In this document: positions 1 through 10,880 of the stretch, in pieces | Layout of the letters: the number at the start of each line of letters is the position of its first letter | How positions within the stretch are numbered: the stretch's first letter is position 1 | Source: Saccharum officinarum | Taxonomy: Eukaryota; Streptophyta; Magnoliopsida; Poales; Poaceae | Length of the DNA: 64,000 bases | Direction of reading: 5' to 3' | Assembly: GCA_020631735.1 (NCBI GenBank) | Contig: CM036215.1 | Coordinates: 13,914,346 to 13,978,345, forward strand | Translations under genes and position numbers: made by a program | Notes under the pieces: model-generated | What the model saw: only the letters and a program-made list of their open reading frames with translations | Told to the model about the DNA's origin: nothing | Database searches by the model: none

Positions 1-160
1 TAGGTTCAAAAACGTTCGTCTCGCAAAGTATAACCAAGCTGTACAATTAGTTTTTTATTTCATCTACATTTAGTACTCCATGCATGTATCTCAAGTTTGA
101 TGTGACGAGAATCTTTTGTTTGCACAGTACTTTTTTTTTTTGAGGAAGTAAATGCAGCCC
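1..160. repeat. MITE family A copy 1, cut by the window edge
   Basis: The stretch holds the family core in reverse sense (TTCGTCTCGCAAAGTATAAC, then a CATTTAGTACTCCATGCATG block). It ends in a degenerate AAGTAAATGCAGCCC terminus near 160. The other terminus lies outside the window. Confidence 0.7.
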
Positions 161-479
161 ATATATCATGTCACAAGCACATTGATTGTAAGTTATTACG
201 ATGAAGAACATGCATAGTGCCAGAACGGTTCAATCCATTCCATCCAAAGGAATACCATGGTGTTATGATCTGATGATCTGACAACAAGCTGATCGATCAT
301 GAAAGATATGACCAGGCGACCAACAAGTGCAGCCTGGACGACCCAATCTGAAGGTAACGTTCGCTTCTGTGGGCCGACCTGGCTGGAAACTTCATCTCGT
401 TCTCAAAACGAGTGCTGCTGCTGCTCTCGGGAGCGTCCGTGTCCCCCCTCCCCCAGCTGCACGGCCTTAAAGCGAAAGT

Positions 480-1330
480 TCAGCTGTCCCTGGCTCCCTG
501 CTCCTCCACAACAACGACGCGGCGCCGCAATTCAACCGTCCCGTCCTCGGAGACAAACACCCTCTGGCCTCGTGAGTCGAGCAGCACGGCGACGTCGTCT
601 TCCCCGCCGCCGATGCTCGCGGTGAAGGCGGTGAGGCGCGCGCTGAAGTCGCCTGGCCCCTTGGTGATCCGGGCGGTGACGGTGGCCTCGATGGAGCGCT
701 TGAGGTGCGCGAACCTGACCTCCACCGTGCTGCGCTTGCTTGACAGCACCTCTGTCAGGGCATAGCTAACTTTGCCTCTGTAAGAAAGGTTTCGGTATCC
801 AGTGACTTCCAAGCACAAAATATCATCATCTTCAGATGAGGATGAGCTCCCTTTGCCCTGCTGCTTCACCTTGAGGTCAATCTCGAAAACAGGCTCGTCC
901 CACAGCAGGATCGCGCGGCTAGGGCCTGTGAGTTCCAAGAGTGAATCCTGCATGCACGCACGCACGAATTAAAGGTCAGTGAATTTCAAGTGCCTTTAGG
1001 ATCACCACCATTCCTTTTTGCTATTATTACAGTACTTATTTCATTCATCTGCAGAGGTGCATTATAGTAGAAGAGCTGAGTGAGATGTTTGCACGTGCCT
1101 GAGACGAGGTGAGGGTCTGGCACACTGGTTCCTTCCTCGACGGAAGAGGTAGTTGCGTTTGTGATCCAGGGAATCGCGCACGGCGACATCACCATAGACA
1201 TCCAATGGCCATTGGAGGCCACCTTTGATCTCAGTCACCTTGACGAAGTAGACCTCCATAGTGTCGCAAGGCCCAGCAGAGGTTGGCAGCACTAGTGGTC
1301 CGTCTGTGTAGCGCATAGGACCATACGGCG
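480..1330 (-). CDS. DUF6598 domain protein, 3' part of gene
   Basis: Two exons can be read on the minus strand. The upstream one (1330-1095) follows an acceptor with a long pyrimidine tract and encodes PYGPMRYTD, EIKGGLQWPLDVYG and RDSLDHKRNYLF, which are signature stretches of the DUF6598 family common in grasses. A GT donor at 1094 and an AG acceptor at 948 remove a 147-bp phase-0 intron. The second exon (947-480) continues with LTGPSRAI and FEIDLKVK and ends at a TGA at 480-482. The family has no established biochemical role. No exon with a convincing start codon was found beyond 1330, so the locus is 5'-incomplete here. It may be a fragment or may have a distant first exon. The reading frame itself is uninterrupted through both exons. 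The domain call is from recognition, not a search. Confidence 0.75.
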
Positions 1331-2853
1331 CTGAAAAAAAAAAAGAAACAGGGCAAGTATTTGTCAGTCCAGTGAGTCATGCATCATGTGGGACTAAAAT
1401 ACATTGCTGTTGTTCTTCTGTCTATGCACATTTGATATGGGACTAAAGAGGCAAATTTGATAAGGGTTTGAAAAACCAACACATGATTTCAGCAAGTGTG
1501 GTCATTTTGATTAGATCCTGCGTCACAGCTTTTGTAGTTTTTGAAATTAAAATTCTTCTTAGAACGATATTTTAAGTATTCGATCAAGCTGTTGAGCCTC
1601 AAAATGATTTCCACAAATCTAAAAAGGACATCTAAATTGTTTGTATGGAAATTAATATTTTATCATGTAAATTATGAGTTTACGTGCTTAAGTAAAGTCT
1701 AGAGTTCCTTAATGAAGAACATGCTAAAAGTTAGGTTTTAACTTGAAAGAAATTTTAAGGCACTCAAAATAAGCTAAATTTTTTGTAGGCATTAAAGATA
1801 ACGCACAATATGGCATGTGATGCATACATATGAATTATGGCCGTTTAAGGAATTTTGAGAGTGCTCTAAATTTAATTACTTAAATAAACATTGCAAAACG
1901 TTAATATATGAGTTATGGCAGAAGCTATACATATTAGTTGGTCTTCTTTTTAGATAATTTTTATGTCTTGATGTTTAAACAATGGTACGAGTGATGCTTC
2001 ACCAACGTAGATTTTGCAGCTCCAAACTCAAAGCAAGAAGGGTGAGAACGAGGGACGACGGACCGAGAGATAGAAGAGAAGTGAGGGATGGACAAACAGG
2101 GGAGAGAGTGAGAGGCAAAAGAAAGAAATTATTGATCTATAAATATAATATTAATACAGGTATCTAACATGGTATAGATGTCTACCATGAAGTCATAAGC
2201 ACAAATACAAATATGGAAAGAGAGTAAAGATGATGAAAGGCCCCATTTGAGGAAGGTGTTCACAGCTCCCGCTCCCGTTTGCAACACGAGCACTATAGGG
2301 AAGCAGTTTTTCTACAACTTCTTTCGAATCAAAATTAGGCCGAAGAAGCCACGTTTTATGGCTTGTTTAGCTCCATCTCCTCCCGTTGCTCTAGCGTGGA
2401 GTTGGAGCTAGGAGGAACTTTCCTAGACGCTACGGAGTACACCACACTACACACGTCTATCCCTATCCCATATCGCCTGGCGTTGTACATTGATGCATGC
2501 ATGGCATGGGGGTGGGGCACGGTTGCCGGCGCGGCGCCGCGGCGGTCAATGGACCAGACGATCTTGCTTGCCGTCTCAAAGCTTTTGGCGTGCCGTGTTG
2601 AAATGGACGCCAAGAGTTTCTGCTGCCCCCTTTGCTGCGCGTTGTGGTGGCGGTTACTGCTCCCGTGGAGACGGGGAGATGGGGATGGTCGGATGGACAT
2701 GGACACAGCAACGAGAGCAAGCAGGGCGGCAGGGCCACGAGTGAAATCCACCATCTGGGGCTGGGGGCCACGCCCTGCCCTGGAATCAAATAACTTTTCC
2801 GCGGTGAATGGTGATGGTTCGACCGCGTCCACACGGACACGGCCGCAGTCTCA
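1331..2853. other. AT-rich gene-free stretch
   Basis: The part from 1340 to 2330 is AT-rich without coding signal. From 2330 to 2853 GC content rises and both strands carry open frames of 125-195 codons. No protein family is recognisable in any of them and no splice or start context favours one, so none is called. Confidence 0.5.
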
Positions 2854-3095
2854 GGCCTTGTTCACTTCCCCGTCTCGACCCAAAATATTTTTTCTTCCAT
2901 CCATCACATCAAATCTTTCGACGCATGTATGGAGCATTAAATGTAGGTAAAAAAGATAACTAATTGTATAGTTTGTCTGTAAATGTCGAGACGAATCTTT
3001 GAGCCTAGTTAGTACATGATTGGACAAATTTTGCCAAATAACAACGAAAGATGCTACAGTAACTTTTCACCTACTTTTCGTAAAGTAAACACACA
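2854..3095. repeat. MITE family A copy 2, TSD TCA
   Basis: The element is bounded by GGCCTTGTTCACTT and AAGTAAACACACA as imperfect inverted ends. It has the core GAGACGAATCTTTGAGCC and is flanked on both sides by TCA (2851-2853 and 3096-3098). Confidence 0.8.
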
Positions 3096-3510
3096 TCAGC
3101 AGCATTTCCCACAGAACAGGGTGAGTGCCTTTTCCAACCATATATTTTTGGATGAACCTCGCATGCATTCTCTAGGAGCAATGGAGTACTGCACGTAGTA
3201 CTAGCTACGTACTCTTCTGAATTTCTGATTGTTTGGATTGGCACGGCATGGGTTTCAGCCTTTTTCAGGGAAACATTTGAAAAACATGTGCGAGCGAAGC
3301 CAAGCGCGAATCGTCAGTTCTCCGTGCGTCTCCGAGATGTCTGAATTATTAGTACAGTGGTTGTTTTCGAGTGAGAGGAATTCGCTACTGATGAGTGGAG
3401 GAATCCTTCTTTTGAAGACCTTAAAAATATATATTTTTAAGACCAGCATTACAGTACATATTTGCTGCGCACTCAACGTCCCACACAGTGACAGTATGGT
3501 ACAGTACAGC

Positions 3511-4216
3511 TCACTCTTGGCGTTCGGGTAACCCGTAAAGTTCGGGTCGGGTAGTTCGGGTTTTCAAAAGTTCGGGTAATGAGAATTGTTACCCGATAAC
3601 AGCCCCAAAAAACCACTACCTGTAGGTTCGGGTACCCGTAAATTCGGGTTCGGGTTCGGGTATACCCAATATACCCGAAATATATAAAATCATAGCAAAA
3701 GTGATAACATCATAGAATTTTGCACAGAATAGATGATAACTCATTAACATAACAGATAAACGACGCATTCAAGTTTTTAACCGCAGGTCCAAACCACGAC
3801 ACAGGTATTGAGGTACTGGCTACTTTATTACTACTGACAAGATACAAGAGCAAAGTTCAAGCCTGCTGTCTGCCATCACAATAGTGCTTGTGCTTCACAC
3901 AGGAACTCGAAGTCTCGGGGAGTCAAGGAGACGAAGACGGAAGTAAAGAGGTGAGTTAATTGGGAAGCAAAGCCAAGGAGGGCCACAGGAAATTTGACTA
4001 GTTTGCTATTGCACTTAATCGCTGGCAGCCTGATACGTATTTCTATTCGGGTTTTTCGGGTACCGGGTGTAACTGCCCGAATTACCCGATATAAATTCGG
4101 GTAATAAGATTTACTATCCGAACAAGAGATCGGGTAGTACGGGTTCGGGTACTTCAGATCCGAGTCCGGGTATTTCAGGTTCGGAGTTCGGGTATCGGGT
4201 TTTGTGCCCAGAGTCA
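3511..4216. mobile_element. Non-autonomous hAT-type element with TTCGGGT arrays
   Basis: The 706-bp element is flanked by a perfect 8-bp direct repeat AGTACAGC (3503-3510 and 4217-4224), the target-site length expected for the hAT superfamily. The ends are inverted and similar: TCACTCTTGGC at the left and, read inward from the right, TGACTCTGGGC. Both subterminal zones are packed with copies of TTCGGGT and ACCCG in both orientations (about 3530-3680 and 4045-4200), which is typical of transposase-binding subterminal repeats. The interior has no transposase-like frame, so it must have been moved in trans. Assignment to hAT rests on the 8-bp duplication and the structure only. Confidence 0.75.
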
Positions 4217-4328
4217 AGTACAGCGACCCTACTATTATTTTCCGAGAAAATCATCGCCCGTGGAGTGCTGCCGTCACTTTCCCGCTGTCTTCTTTCGCTG
4301 ACAGCAGCGACGTCTACTGCTCGTCGTA

Positions 4329-4573
4329 GGGCCCGTTTAGATGGTGAAAAACTTTGGGTAAAGTTTCTGTAGCACATTTCGTTGTTATTTGACAAAATTT
4401 ATCCAATCATAGACTAACTAGGCTCAAAAGATTCATCTCGACATTTACAGACAAACTATGCAATTAGTTATTTTTTTACCTATATTTAATGCTCCATACA
4501 TGCGTCCAAAGATTCGATGTGACAGTTACTGTGCAAACTTTTTTGGGCTTTTTTTTAGCAACTAAACAGGCTC
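4329..4573. repeat. MITE family A copy 3, TSD GTA
   Basis: The ends are GGGCCCGTTTAG and CTAAACAGGCTC. GTA flanks both sides (4326-4328 and 4574-4576). The core is in reverse sense. Confidence 0.8.
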
Positions 4574-4815
4574 GTAGTACATGTGTACATGTGTACAGTA
4601 CATGCTCCAATAGTAGGGTGGATAACGCACGGCATCAGCATCAACGTCAGCCGCATAAACGATCCAAACAGGATATTTATATATACACAGAACAAGCACA
4701 CCGTTCCTTCCTTCGCACTCCGTCTAAAAGACGCGAAAATCGTGTGATCTGAGAGAGACATTTTCCGCATTTCATTTCTCAGTTGGTTCCTATCGACAAC
4801 GCGGACGTGATCATA

Positions 4816-4944
4816 GGAGCCGTTCAGCTGGAATTATAAGCCGGCTGAAAAACACTGTTGGCTGATTTTTTGTGAGAGAAAAATACTGTTTCGGCTGAAA
4901 AATCAAGCTGAATAGGACGGATTATAAGCCAGATGAACAGGGCC
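4816..4944. repeat. Small MITE family C copy, TSD ATA
   Basis: The 129-bp element contains ATAAGCCGGCTGAAAAACAC and GTGAGAGAAAAA. The ends GGAGCCGTTCAGCTGG and CCAGATGAACAGGGCC are inverted. ATA lies on both flanks (4813-4815 and 4945-4947). Confidence 0.7.
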
Positions 4945-4947
4945 ATA

Positions 4948-5211
4948 GGCCTTGTTTAGTTCACCGATTCGGTGAACAAAACACTGTGCTAAATCATTGT
5001 TCCTTTTTTGTTTTTATTTAGTAATAATTGTCCAAATATTGATTAATTAGGATCAAAATGTTCATCTCGCAAAGTATAACAAAACTGTGCAATTAGTTTT
5101 TGATTTCATCTACATTTAGTACTCCATACATGTGCCGACATTTTAATGTGATGGGAAATCTTCTTTTTGCATAGTGAAATTTAGAGTGAATTTGGGTAAC
5201 TGAACAAGACC
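4948..5211. repeat. MITE family A copy 4, abutting a family C MITE
   Basis: The ends are GGCCTTGTTTAGTTC and AACTGAACAAGACC and the core is in reverse sense (TTCATCTCGCAAAGTATAAC). It sits directly against the ATA that borders the family C element at 4816-4944. A clean target duplication is not visible (ATA on the left, ACA on the right). Confidence 0.7.
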
Positions 5212-5756
5212 ACATAGGGCAGCCAGCCTTGTTGAGAAATCAGAATCCAGACCGGAGCGCAGTGACGCCCGGGACAAAAAATATCTGGACCAGACCGGCG
5301 CGCGCGGGGAGAGGCCGGCCGTCGGATGCGCGCCGAGATCCGTGCGGGCAGCGGCCGGAGCGCCTCATGCCTCCTCGCTGTTGAGCGCTGACGCGACGGG
5401 CAATTATTAAAGGGATAATCCCGACTTGTTTCACCACCCGTCGAGGATAACGACGCCTGCCTGCGTTTGGTTTTGTTAACTCAAATTCATCCCGTCGCGG
5501 TCGCTCTCCGTCCCTTCATCAGCACCAGCGGCGATGCAAATGCGATGCAATTATCCTCCCTGATACGCTGATGACCTCCACTGTCCACTCTATTCAGTGC
5601 CCTTGCTTGCTTCACTCTGTTTTGGCCTCCCGGGTTTCTTTCCAGCCTACCAGAAATGTCCATGCTCAGCTTCATCATAGCACAAATAAGCTGATGGTTT
5701 TTCAGGCGCAAAAGGAACATGATGGCCAAAATGAAATCCGTTAAGGATGATTCTAC
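5212..5756. other. GC-rich then mixed gene-free stretch
   Basis: A GC-rich patch at about 5240-5420 is followed by ordinary sequence. Short open frames occur on the minus strand but resemble nothing recognisable. No feature can be supported. Confidence 0.4.
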
Positions 5757-6000
5757 GCCTTGTTTAGATGCACATGAAAAGTTAGAATTTTTTCACTCTC
5801 TCTCCATCACATCAATCTTTGGACCCATACATGAAGTAGTAAATGTAGGTAAAAATAATAACTAATTACACAGTTTAGTTGGAAATCACGAGATGAATCT
5901 TTTGAGCCTAGTTAGTCCACGATTGGACAATATTTATCAAATAAGACGAAAGTGATACTATTCATCGGTTTGAAATTTTTTCAGCATCTAAACGAGGCCC
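5757..6000. repeat. MITE family A copy 5, TSD TAC
   Basis: The left end is GCCTTGTTTAGATG and the right end CATCTAAACGAGGCCC. TAC flanks both sides (5754-5756 and 6001-6003). The core GATGAATCTTTTGAGCC is in forward sense. Confidence 0.8.
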
Positions 6001-6017
6001 TACTGAAAATGTACTTT

Positions 6018-6271
6018 GAGCCTGTTTAGTTGGGTCACCAACCCAAAAAGCAAACCCAAAAAGTGCTACAGTACCTGTCACATCAAATCTTGCAGCACAT
6101 GCATGGAGTACTAAATGTAGACAAAAGAAAAAACTAATTACACAGTTTAGTTGTAAATCACGAGACAAATCTTTTGAGCCTAATTAGTCCATGATTGGAC
6201 ACAAATTGCCAAATAAAAACGAAAAGTGCTACAGTAGCCGAACCCAAACTTTTTCACCAACTAAACAACCC
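6018..6271. repeat. MITE family A copy 6, TSD TTT
   Basis: The ends are GAGCCTGTTTAGTTG and CAACTAAACAACCC, flanked by TTT on both sides. It lies only 17 bp from copy 5 and in the same orientation. Confidence 0.75.
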
Positions 6272-6515
6272 TTTGTGAACTAATTTTGACGTACCCACAT
6301 GTGAAAAGGGAGATAAACTGAGAAACAGTTTTGTCCTTGTGTTGTGCCTAAGGACAAAAAAAATGCAGCTTTGCATATGTGGTGACCTCTCCATATGCAG
6401 TTTTGGCCCTATGCACTGCACTGCATGACAACTTGACAAGGTAAAAAAAATGCACTAGTTGCTAGTATTTGCAGCTACTACAGGCCTATGCACGGCCCTA
6501 TGCACGTTCCCTTGC

Positions 6516-6573
6516 TGATAAGTCGCTGTTAGCTGATTTGGTGTAAGAGAAAACATTGTACCATAGCGGATAA
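6516..6573. repeat. Fragment of small MITE family C
   Basis: Remnants of the GCTGATAAG and GTGTAAGAGAAAACA blocks of the family seen whole at 4816-4944 are present, without terminal repeats. Confidence 0.45.
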
Positions 6574-6912
6574 GGCTGCGTTTAGTTTGCGAAAAGAAAA
6601 TTTTTAGATGTCACATCGGATATGTCAGAAAGATATCGGGATGGGTTTCGGATACTAATAAAAAAACAAATTATAGAACCCGTCAAGAAACTGCGAGACG
6701 AATCTAATAATACTAATTAATCCATCATTAGCACATGTTGGTTACTGTAGCACTTAAGACTTTTCATGTACTAACTAGACTTAAAAGATTCGTCTCGCGA
6801 TTTCCCCGAGAACTGTGCAATTAGTTTTTTTCGTCTACGTTTAGTACTCCATGCATGTGTCCAAACATTCGATATGATGGGTGAAGGCAAAAAAAAAATT
6901 TAGAGCTAAAGT
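6574..6912. repeat. Tourist-like MITE family B copy
   Basis: The element has the layout of the intact copy at 44079-44414. Its two half-cores are in opposite orientation, GAGACGAATCTAATAATACT on the left and AAAAGATTCGTCTCGCG on the right, separated by CATCATTAGCACATGTTGG. The left end is GGCTGCGTTTAG. The right end is degenerate and no clean target duplication is visible. Confidence 0.65.
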
Positions 6913-7657
6913 ACAGAACATTAGTAGCACTAGATCCCAATGATAAGAGGTGAGCCCAACAAGATCATTGCTTACCAGAGTATTACGTGCCCAGCAATGA
7001 AATGGAACAGCACAGGACACAAGAACAGCAGGATAAAACAACGCGAGTCACAATTCATGGTGACATAACAATGAGCAAACCAACGACTACCAATGAACAT
7101 TCATTCTTGTACTAATAATTCGCCAGAAACAACTAGAATCGAATTAACAACGCAGCAAAAATCAAGATGATCGATCAGTTGTATATACAGATACCTCTCA
7201 AACTCAGACTCAGACTCCTGTCCTTGGCTGGCCCTCCTAATTCGGACCCACTAATCATCATCACCATCACACCCATCTCAACAACGCAATCATTCATAGA
7301 ACAATCCAAAAAAAATTCAACAGAAACAAATTCATCAAAGAGAGGGAAAAAACTAATGAACTAGCAAGAAGCTTTGCTCCTGCATTGGCTTGGCTTGCTT
7401 TGCTTGCTTCCTGCACAAAAGCTAGCGCACCATTTTTTTTTCTTCCTCCATGATTGGATCCCACGGTTGGTTTCCTCCTCCGTCCAATCATCCAAACCAC
7501 ACTCCGGCGACAGCTCAGGGCGATCCTCCCGCGAACAAGACACCAAAATTCTTAGCGCTACACACCTATCCGATGCGGATGCTTTTTTTGCTACCAGAAA
7601 GATGCGATCATGGTGGCGGGCGGGCGGATTCCCTGCTCATCGTCATCGCCAGCGAGC
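6913..7657. other. Gene-free stretch; presumed 3' flank of the TCP gene
   Basis: This sequence lies downstream of the minus-strand TCP stop codon. Open frames overlapping 7374-7657 are short or mirror the GC-rich coding region. The proximal part probably contains the TCP 3' untranslated region, but no polyadenylation signal was pinned down. Confidence 0.4.
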
Positions 7658-8910
7658 TTACTGTGAGCTGTTGTTGCCGTTGTTCTCTTCGGCGCTGTCG
7701 TCGCCGTCCTCGTCGTCGTTGCCCCCGCCGCCGTCGCCGCCGTGCTGCTGCTCCCCCTCGGGCTGCTGGTGCTGCTCCTCGCTGCCGCCGCGGTTGTACG
7801 CATTCAGTGCGGCGAGCATGCCAAGGTTGGTGTCAGACATGGCTCCTCCTCCGCCGCTGCCGCCGCCTGCAGCGCCGCTGGGGTAGCTGGCCCTGGACAT
7901 GAACTGGAGTGGTGCCTGCACGGTGCCCGAGCCGCCGCCGCCGCCGCCGCTGCTGAAGGACCACATGGGCTGCTCGGCGGGCCGAGCCGCGGCGGCCGAG
8001 CTCGCGGACACGGGCAGCATCCAGAACCCGCCAGACGGGGCCGCGGCGTTGGGAGCCACGGCCCACATTGCGGTGGAAGGCGGCGTCGCCGCGGCCTGCT
8101 GCTGCTCGCGTGCCTTGGGCGCGCTCGGATGTTGGCGGTCGTCGTCCTCCTTGAACAGGTCCTCGCGGTAGCGCTTCCGCATGTAGGCGTCGCCGGCGGC
8201 GTTTGGGTCCTGCTGCTGCTGCGGCGGCGGCGGGAGGAGGTGGTGGTGGTACCCGGCCATCATGGCGGATATGTCGTGCTGCGCGGGGCCTGGTGGTGGT
8301 GGTGCGGGTGGAGCGCGAGCGCCGGGAACGGCGCGGCGCGGGCGGCGGCGGGGTTGGCGGCGCCGGAGCGGATGGAGATGTTGAGCGAGGAGTAGTTGGC
8401 AGGGATTGTTCCGGTGCCGGTCGCCGCCAGGATGGCCGGCTCCGCCTGCTGCAGCAGCCACTCGATGGTCTCGCCGTCCGACTTGTGGCCGAGCTCGCGG
8501 GTGAGCTGGAACACCCGCGCCGCGCACAGCGCCGGCATCCGAATCCGCCGCCCCCGCCCGTCCACCTTGGTGTGCCGGTCCTTGGACGGACGCTTGGCCG
8601 CCACCACGGGCCCCGCCGCCGCTCCGGGGGCCGCCACCGGCACCAGCGCCTTCTTGTCGGCGCCGCCCGCGGCCGACGACGGCTGCGGCTGCTCCGGGAC
8701 GGGCGTGATAGCGAGCGCGCCCGCGAACGCCGACGCCTGCTGCTGCTGCTGCTGCTGGGGCTGCGGCACTCCGGAGTTGGACGCTCCCGGGCCGGTGTAG
8801 TAGAACGGGTGGTGGTGGTCGCCCCCGCGGCCGCCGCTCGCGGCTGCCCCGCCGCTGTTGCTGCTCGACGGCGCCCCGCCCCCTCCTCCTCCCCCGCCGC
8901 CGTGGTCCAT
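7658..8910 (-). CDS. Class I TCP (PCF) transcription factor with apparent frameshift
   Basis: This is an intronless DNA-binding regulator of the plant TCP family, which acts in the nucleus on growth and cell proliferation genes. The basic region reads [18 protein letters not shown] and the helix-loop-helix [18 protein letters not shown], then LNISIR. The short class I basic region and the later FWMLPV and RKRYREDLF stretches suggest the TCP8/14/15-like group. I chose the ATG at 8910, which starts MDHGGG; another in-frame ATG lies 39 bp upstream at 8949. In the frame used from the start, translation runs into a TGA at 8260-8262, about 90 residues after the TCP domain. The adjacent frame continues in family-like sequence ([10 protein letters not shown] onward) to a TAA at 7658. 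One missing base between about 8280 and 8320 explains this. It could be an assembly error in GC-rich repeats or a real mutation. Full length would be about 417 residues. Confidence 0.88.
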
Positions 8911-8999
8911 GCTCCCTCCCCCGAGACGCCCGCCTCCCGGGCTCGGCACACGAAGGAAGCGCCAAAGAGCCTTCCTTTACAGGGAGGAAGGAAGCCGGA

Positions 9000-9300
9000 T
9001 GGAAAGGCGAGCGGCGCCTTTCGCTGCTTCCGCACGCGGTGTGGCGGCGGCGGCGGCCGGAGGTGGTAGCGCGGAGGAGGGAGGGAGGGGGGAGGAGGGA
9101 GCACGTGCGGGGCACGCACGGTGGGGGAGGGAGGAGAGGCGGCGCGGGGTTGGGTGGGGCGCGGGTGGGGTTGGGAAGGAAGAGAGGGAGGGAGGAACCA
9201 GGGGGGGGAGCGGGGGCGGATGGAGAGAGAGAGAGAGGGACAGACAGCGCAGGGTGGCCGGGTGGGGCTGCTGCGGCGCGGGCCTTTGCTGGAGTACTCT
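9000..9300 (-). promoter_or_regulatory. GA-rich upstream and 5' leader region of the TCP gene
   Basis: The sequence just upstream of the TCP start is strongly purine-skewed on the plus strand, with runs of GGAGG and a GA dinucleotide tract at about 9223-9238. GA/CT-rich leaders are common in plant regulatory genes. No TATA box or start site can be assigned from sequence alone. Confidence 0.4.
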
Positions 9301-9309
9301 CGTTTATGC

Positions 9310-10880
9310 TGCCGTCTTTTCGGCAATTCTCCAGTCCTGAGCAGATATTGAGTGGCGTCTCCTCTCGTTTTCACATTCCCACTTTGGTTGCGTCTTGATT
9401 GGTGGACAGCCGACTCCCAAATTCGCTGCTGATCAAAAGTGGGCTGAGGTTCTCTTTCTCGAACTCTCTCCTTGCTACTGTTTGAGAGGGGCGAAAAAGA
9501 GGCGTTTCGTGCTCCCGTCGGCGAGGTCGCCGCTCCCCTCGCCTCCGGCGGCCTCTGGCCCTTCGGATGTGTGGGGGAATGGTGGATCCTTGACCGGCGG
9601 TGTAGATTAGGTACCCGTCTTAGGGTTAGGTTTTCCGGCGGCGGTTGCGAGGTGGACGCGGCGTCGCCATGGTGGAATAAGGTACTCCTGCTCTCTTCCA
9701 CCACATCGTCGCTTTCTCCGGCGCCGACGACGAGCCTGTGAGGTCGGGGCTCTCCGGATCTGGAGACCAAGTTGGAGTTCCAGATCCCGTTGGCTCCGGT
9801 TTAGGAGTCTTCCCGGCGGTGCCTCGTCGTCTCGGTGCGTCGAGGTCGCTGGTTTTTTGCTTCGTGGGTACAGATGCTGCTGTGGGTTCGCTGGAAGATT
9901 AGTGGTTGGATCGAGCTCATGCTTCCCGCGGCGGCAGTCGTCATCGTCGGTGAGCTCCGGTCCAAGATCCAAGGAGCTCGGGGCGTGTCCCCGGCCGATG
10001 GGCGTTCATCGACAATTACATCTCGTCCTACGGGACAAGTGTCTTCTGCGGCCTCTTCCAAAGCCTTTGCGCGATGGAGTTTCCTCGGATCTGGATGGCA
10101 GCAACGACGGCCGGAGCCGGTGATCCCCGGCGATGGAAGTCTTCAGTTGGGAAAGGGTCTAGGGACCTGTTTGTAATTTCTATTTTTCTTGTGGCCCTTT
10201 CTGCAATGTTTGGTGGCATAGCTGGCCTCTGTATCCATGTACGGCGTACTTGTACTTGTACTGGTCTGTGTATGTTTCCTTATCTTTAATACAGGTACGT
10301 TCTGTCAAAAAAAAGTGGGCTGAGGTCGTTTCTATTTTCTAATAAAGAACAGAAATGTGGTACACACGTGAAATTTGCACTGTGTTCATTAGTGTCAATT
10401 GTAATGTTTCAATAGAGATAGTATGTAGTGATTAGGATTAATATTAGTATTAAGATAGCATGTATGGTAACATGACAGATTCACAAGTTACTAGTCATCG
10501 TAGACGTGAAAGTCTACGTGGTGAATCAATTTTTTCCCTTTTGCCATTGAGACGAATGAATAAAATGTGACTTTGTTACCCTTCACCGACCATTTGAGTT
10601 ATTAACAAGTTTGTCACAGACTCGAGTCTAACATCACATTTGAATAGCTTCCATCATCATTTTACGGTTGTCGCCCATCTAAATTCTCTTTTTGTGAGGG
10701 TTTAAAACTTTGCTCGATCAAACCACCTAAAAACCTCGAAACTCACAAGAAAATAAGTAAACATAAGAAGACGAGACCTCGAGAAACCTAATATTACTGA
10801 TATGATTTTTTACCACGCCATTTTACCTACTCTATATATGGTTTTCTTTTTAATCAAACTATAGCGTGAAGCTAAACGGT
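9310..10880. repeat. Segmental duplication copy 1 (TCP upstream region)
   Basis: Excluding the insertion at 9451-10310, this stretch aligns by eye with 27965-28690 in the same orientation. Shared landmarks include CGTTTTCACATTCCCACTT (here) against TGTTTTCACATTCCCACTT, AGTATTAAGAT.G.ATGTATGG, and GATCAAACCACCT.AAAACCTC. Similarity is strong but with many small differences, so the duplication is not recent. Confidence 0.75.
9451..10310 (+). mobile_element. Non-LTR-type insertion with A-tail and 16-bp target duplication
   Basis: The 860-bp insert is flanked by AAAAGTGGGCTGAGGT at 9435-9450 and 10311-10326. Part of the leading A run could belong to the tail, so the secure duplication is 12-16 bp. 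The insert ends in a short A run after CTTTAATACAGGTACGTTCTG, as expected for target-primed reverse transcription. It is GC-rich, starts abruptly and contains no recognisable reverse transcriptase, so it may be a 5'-truncated LINE, a LINE-mobilised non-autonomous RNA or a processed pseudogene. The paralogous site near 28090-28110 lacks it, which gives an empty-site comparison. Confidence 0.65.

Noticed and set aside
2356..2950. Open frames of 125-195 codons on both strands
   Set aside because: No family resemblance, both strands open equally, and one overlaps a MITE from 2854.
4600..4800. Promoter with TATA-like ATATTTATATATACAC
   Set aside because: No coding or RNA gene follows on either strand, so the match is probably chance in AT-rich DNA.
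7742..9770. Long open frames on both strands overlapping the TCP gene (up to 645 codons)
   Set aside because: They are mirror frames of a GC-rich coding region, rich in R, P, A and G with no domain. Only the TCP frames match a family.
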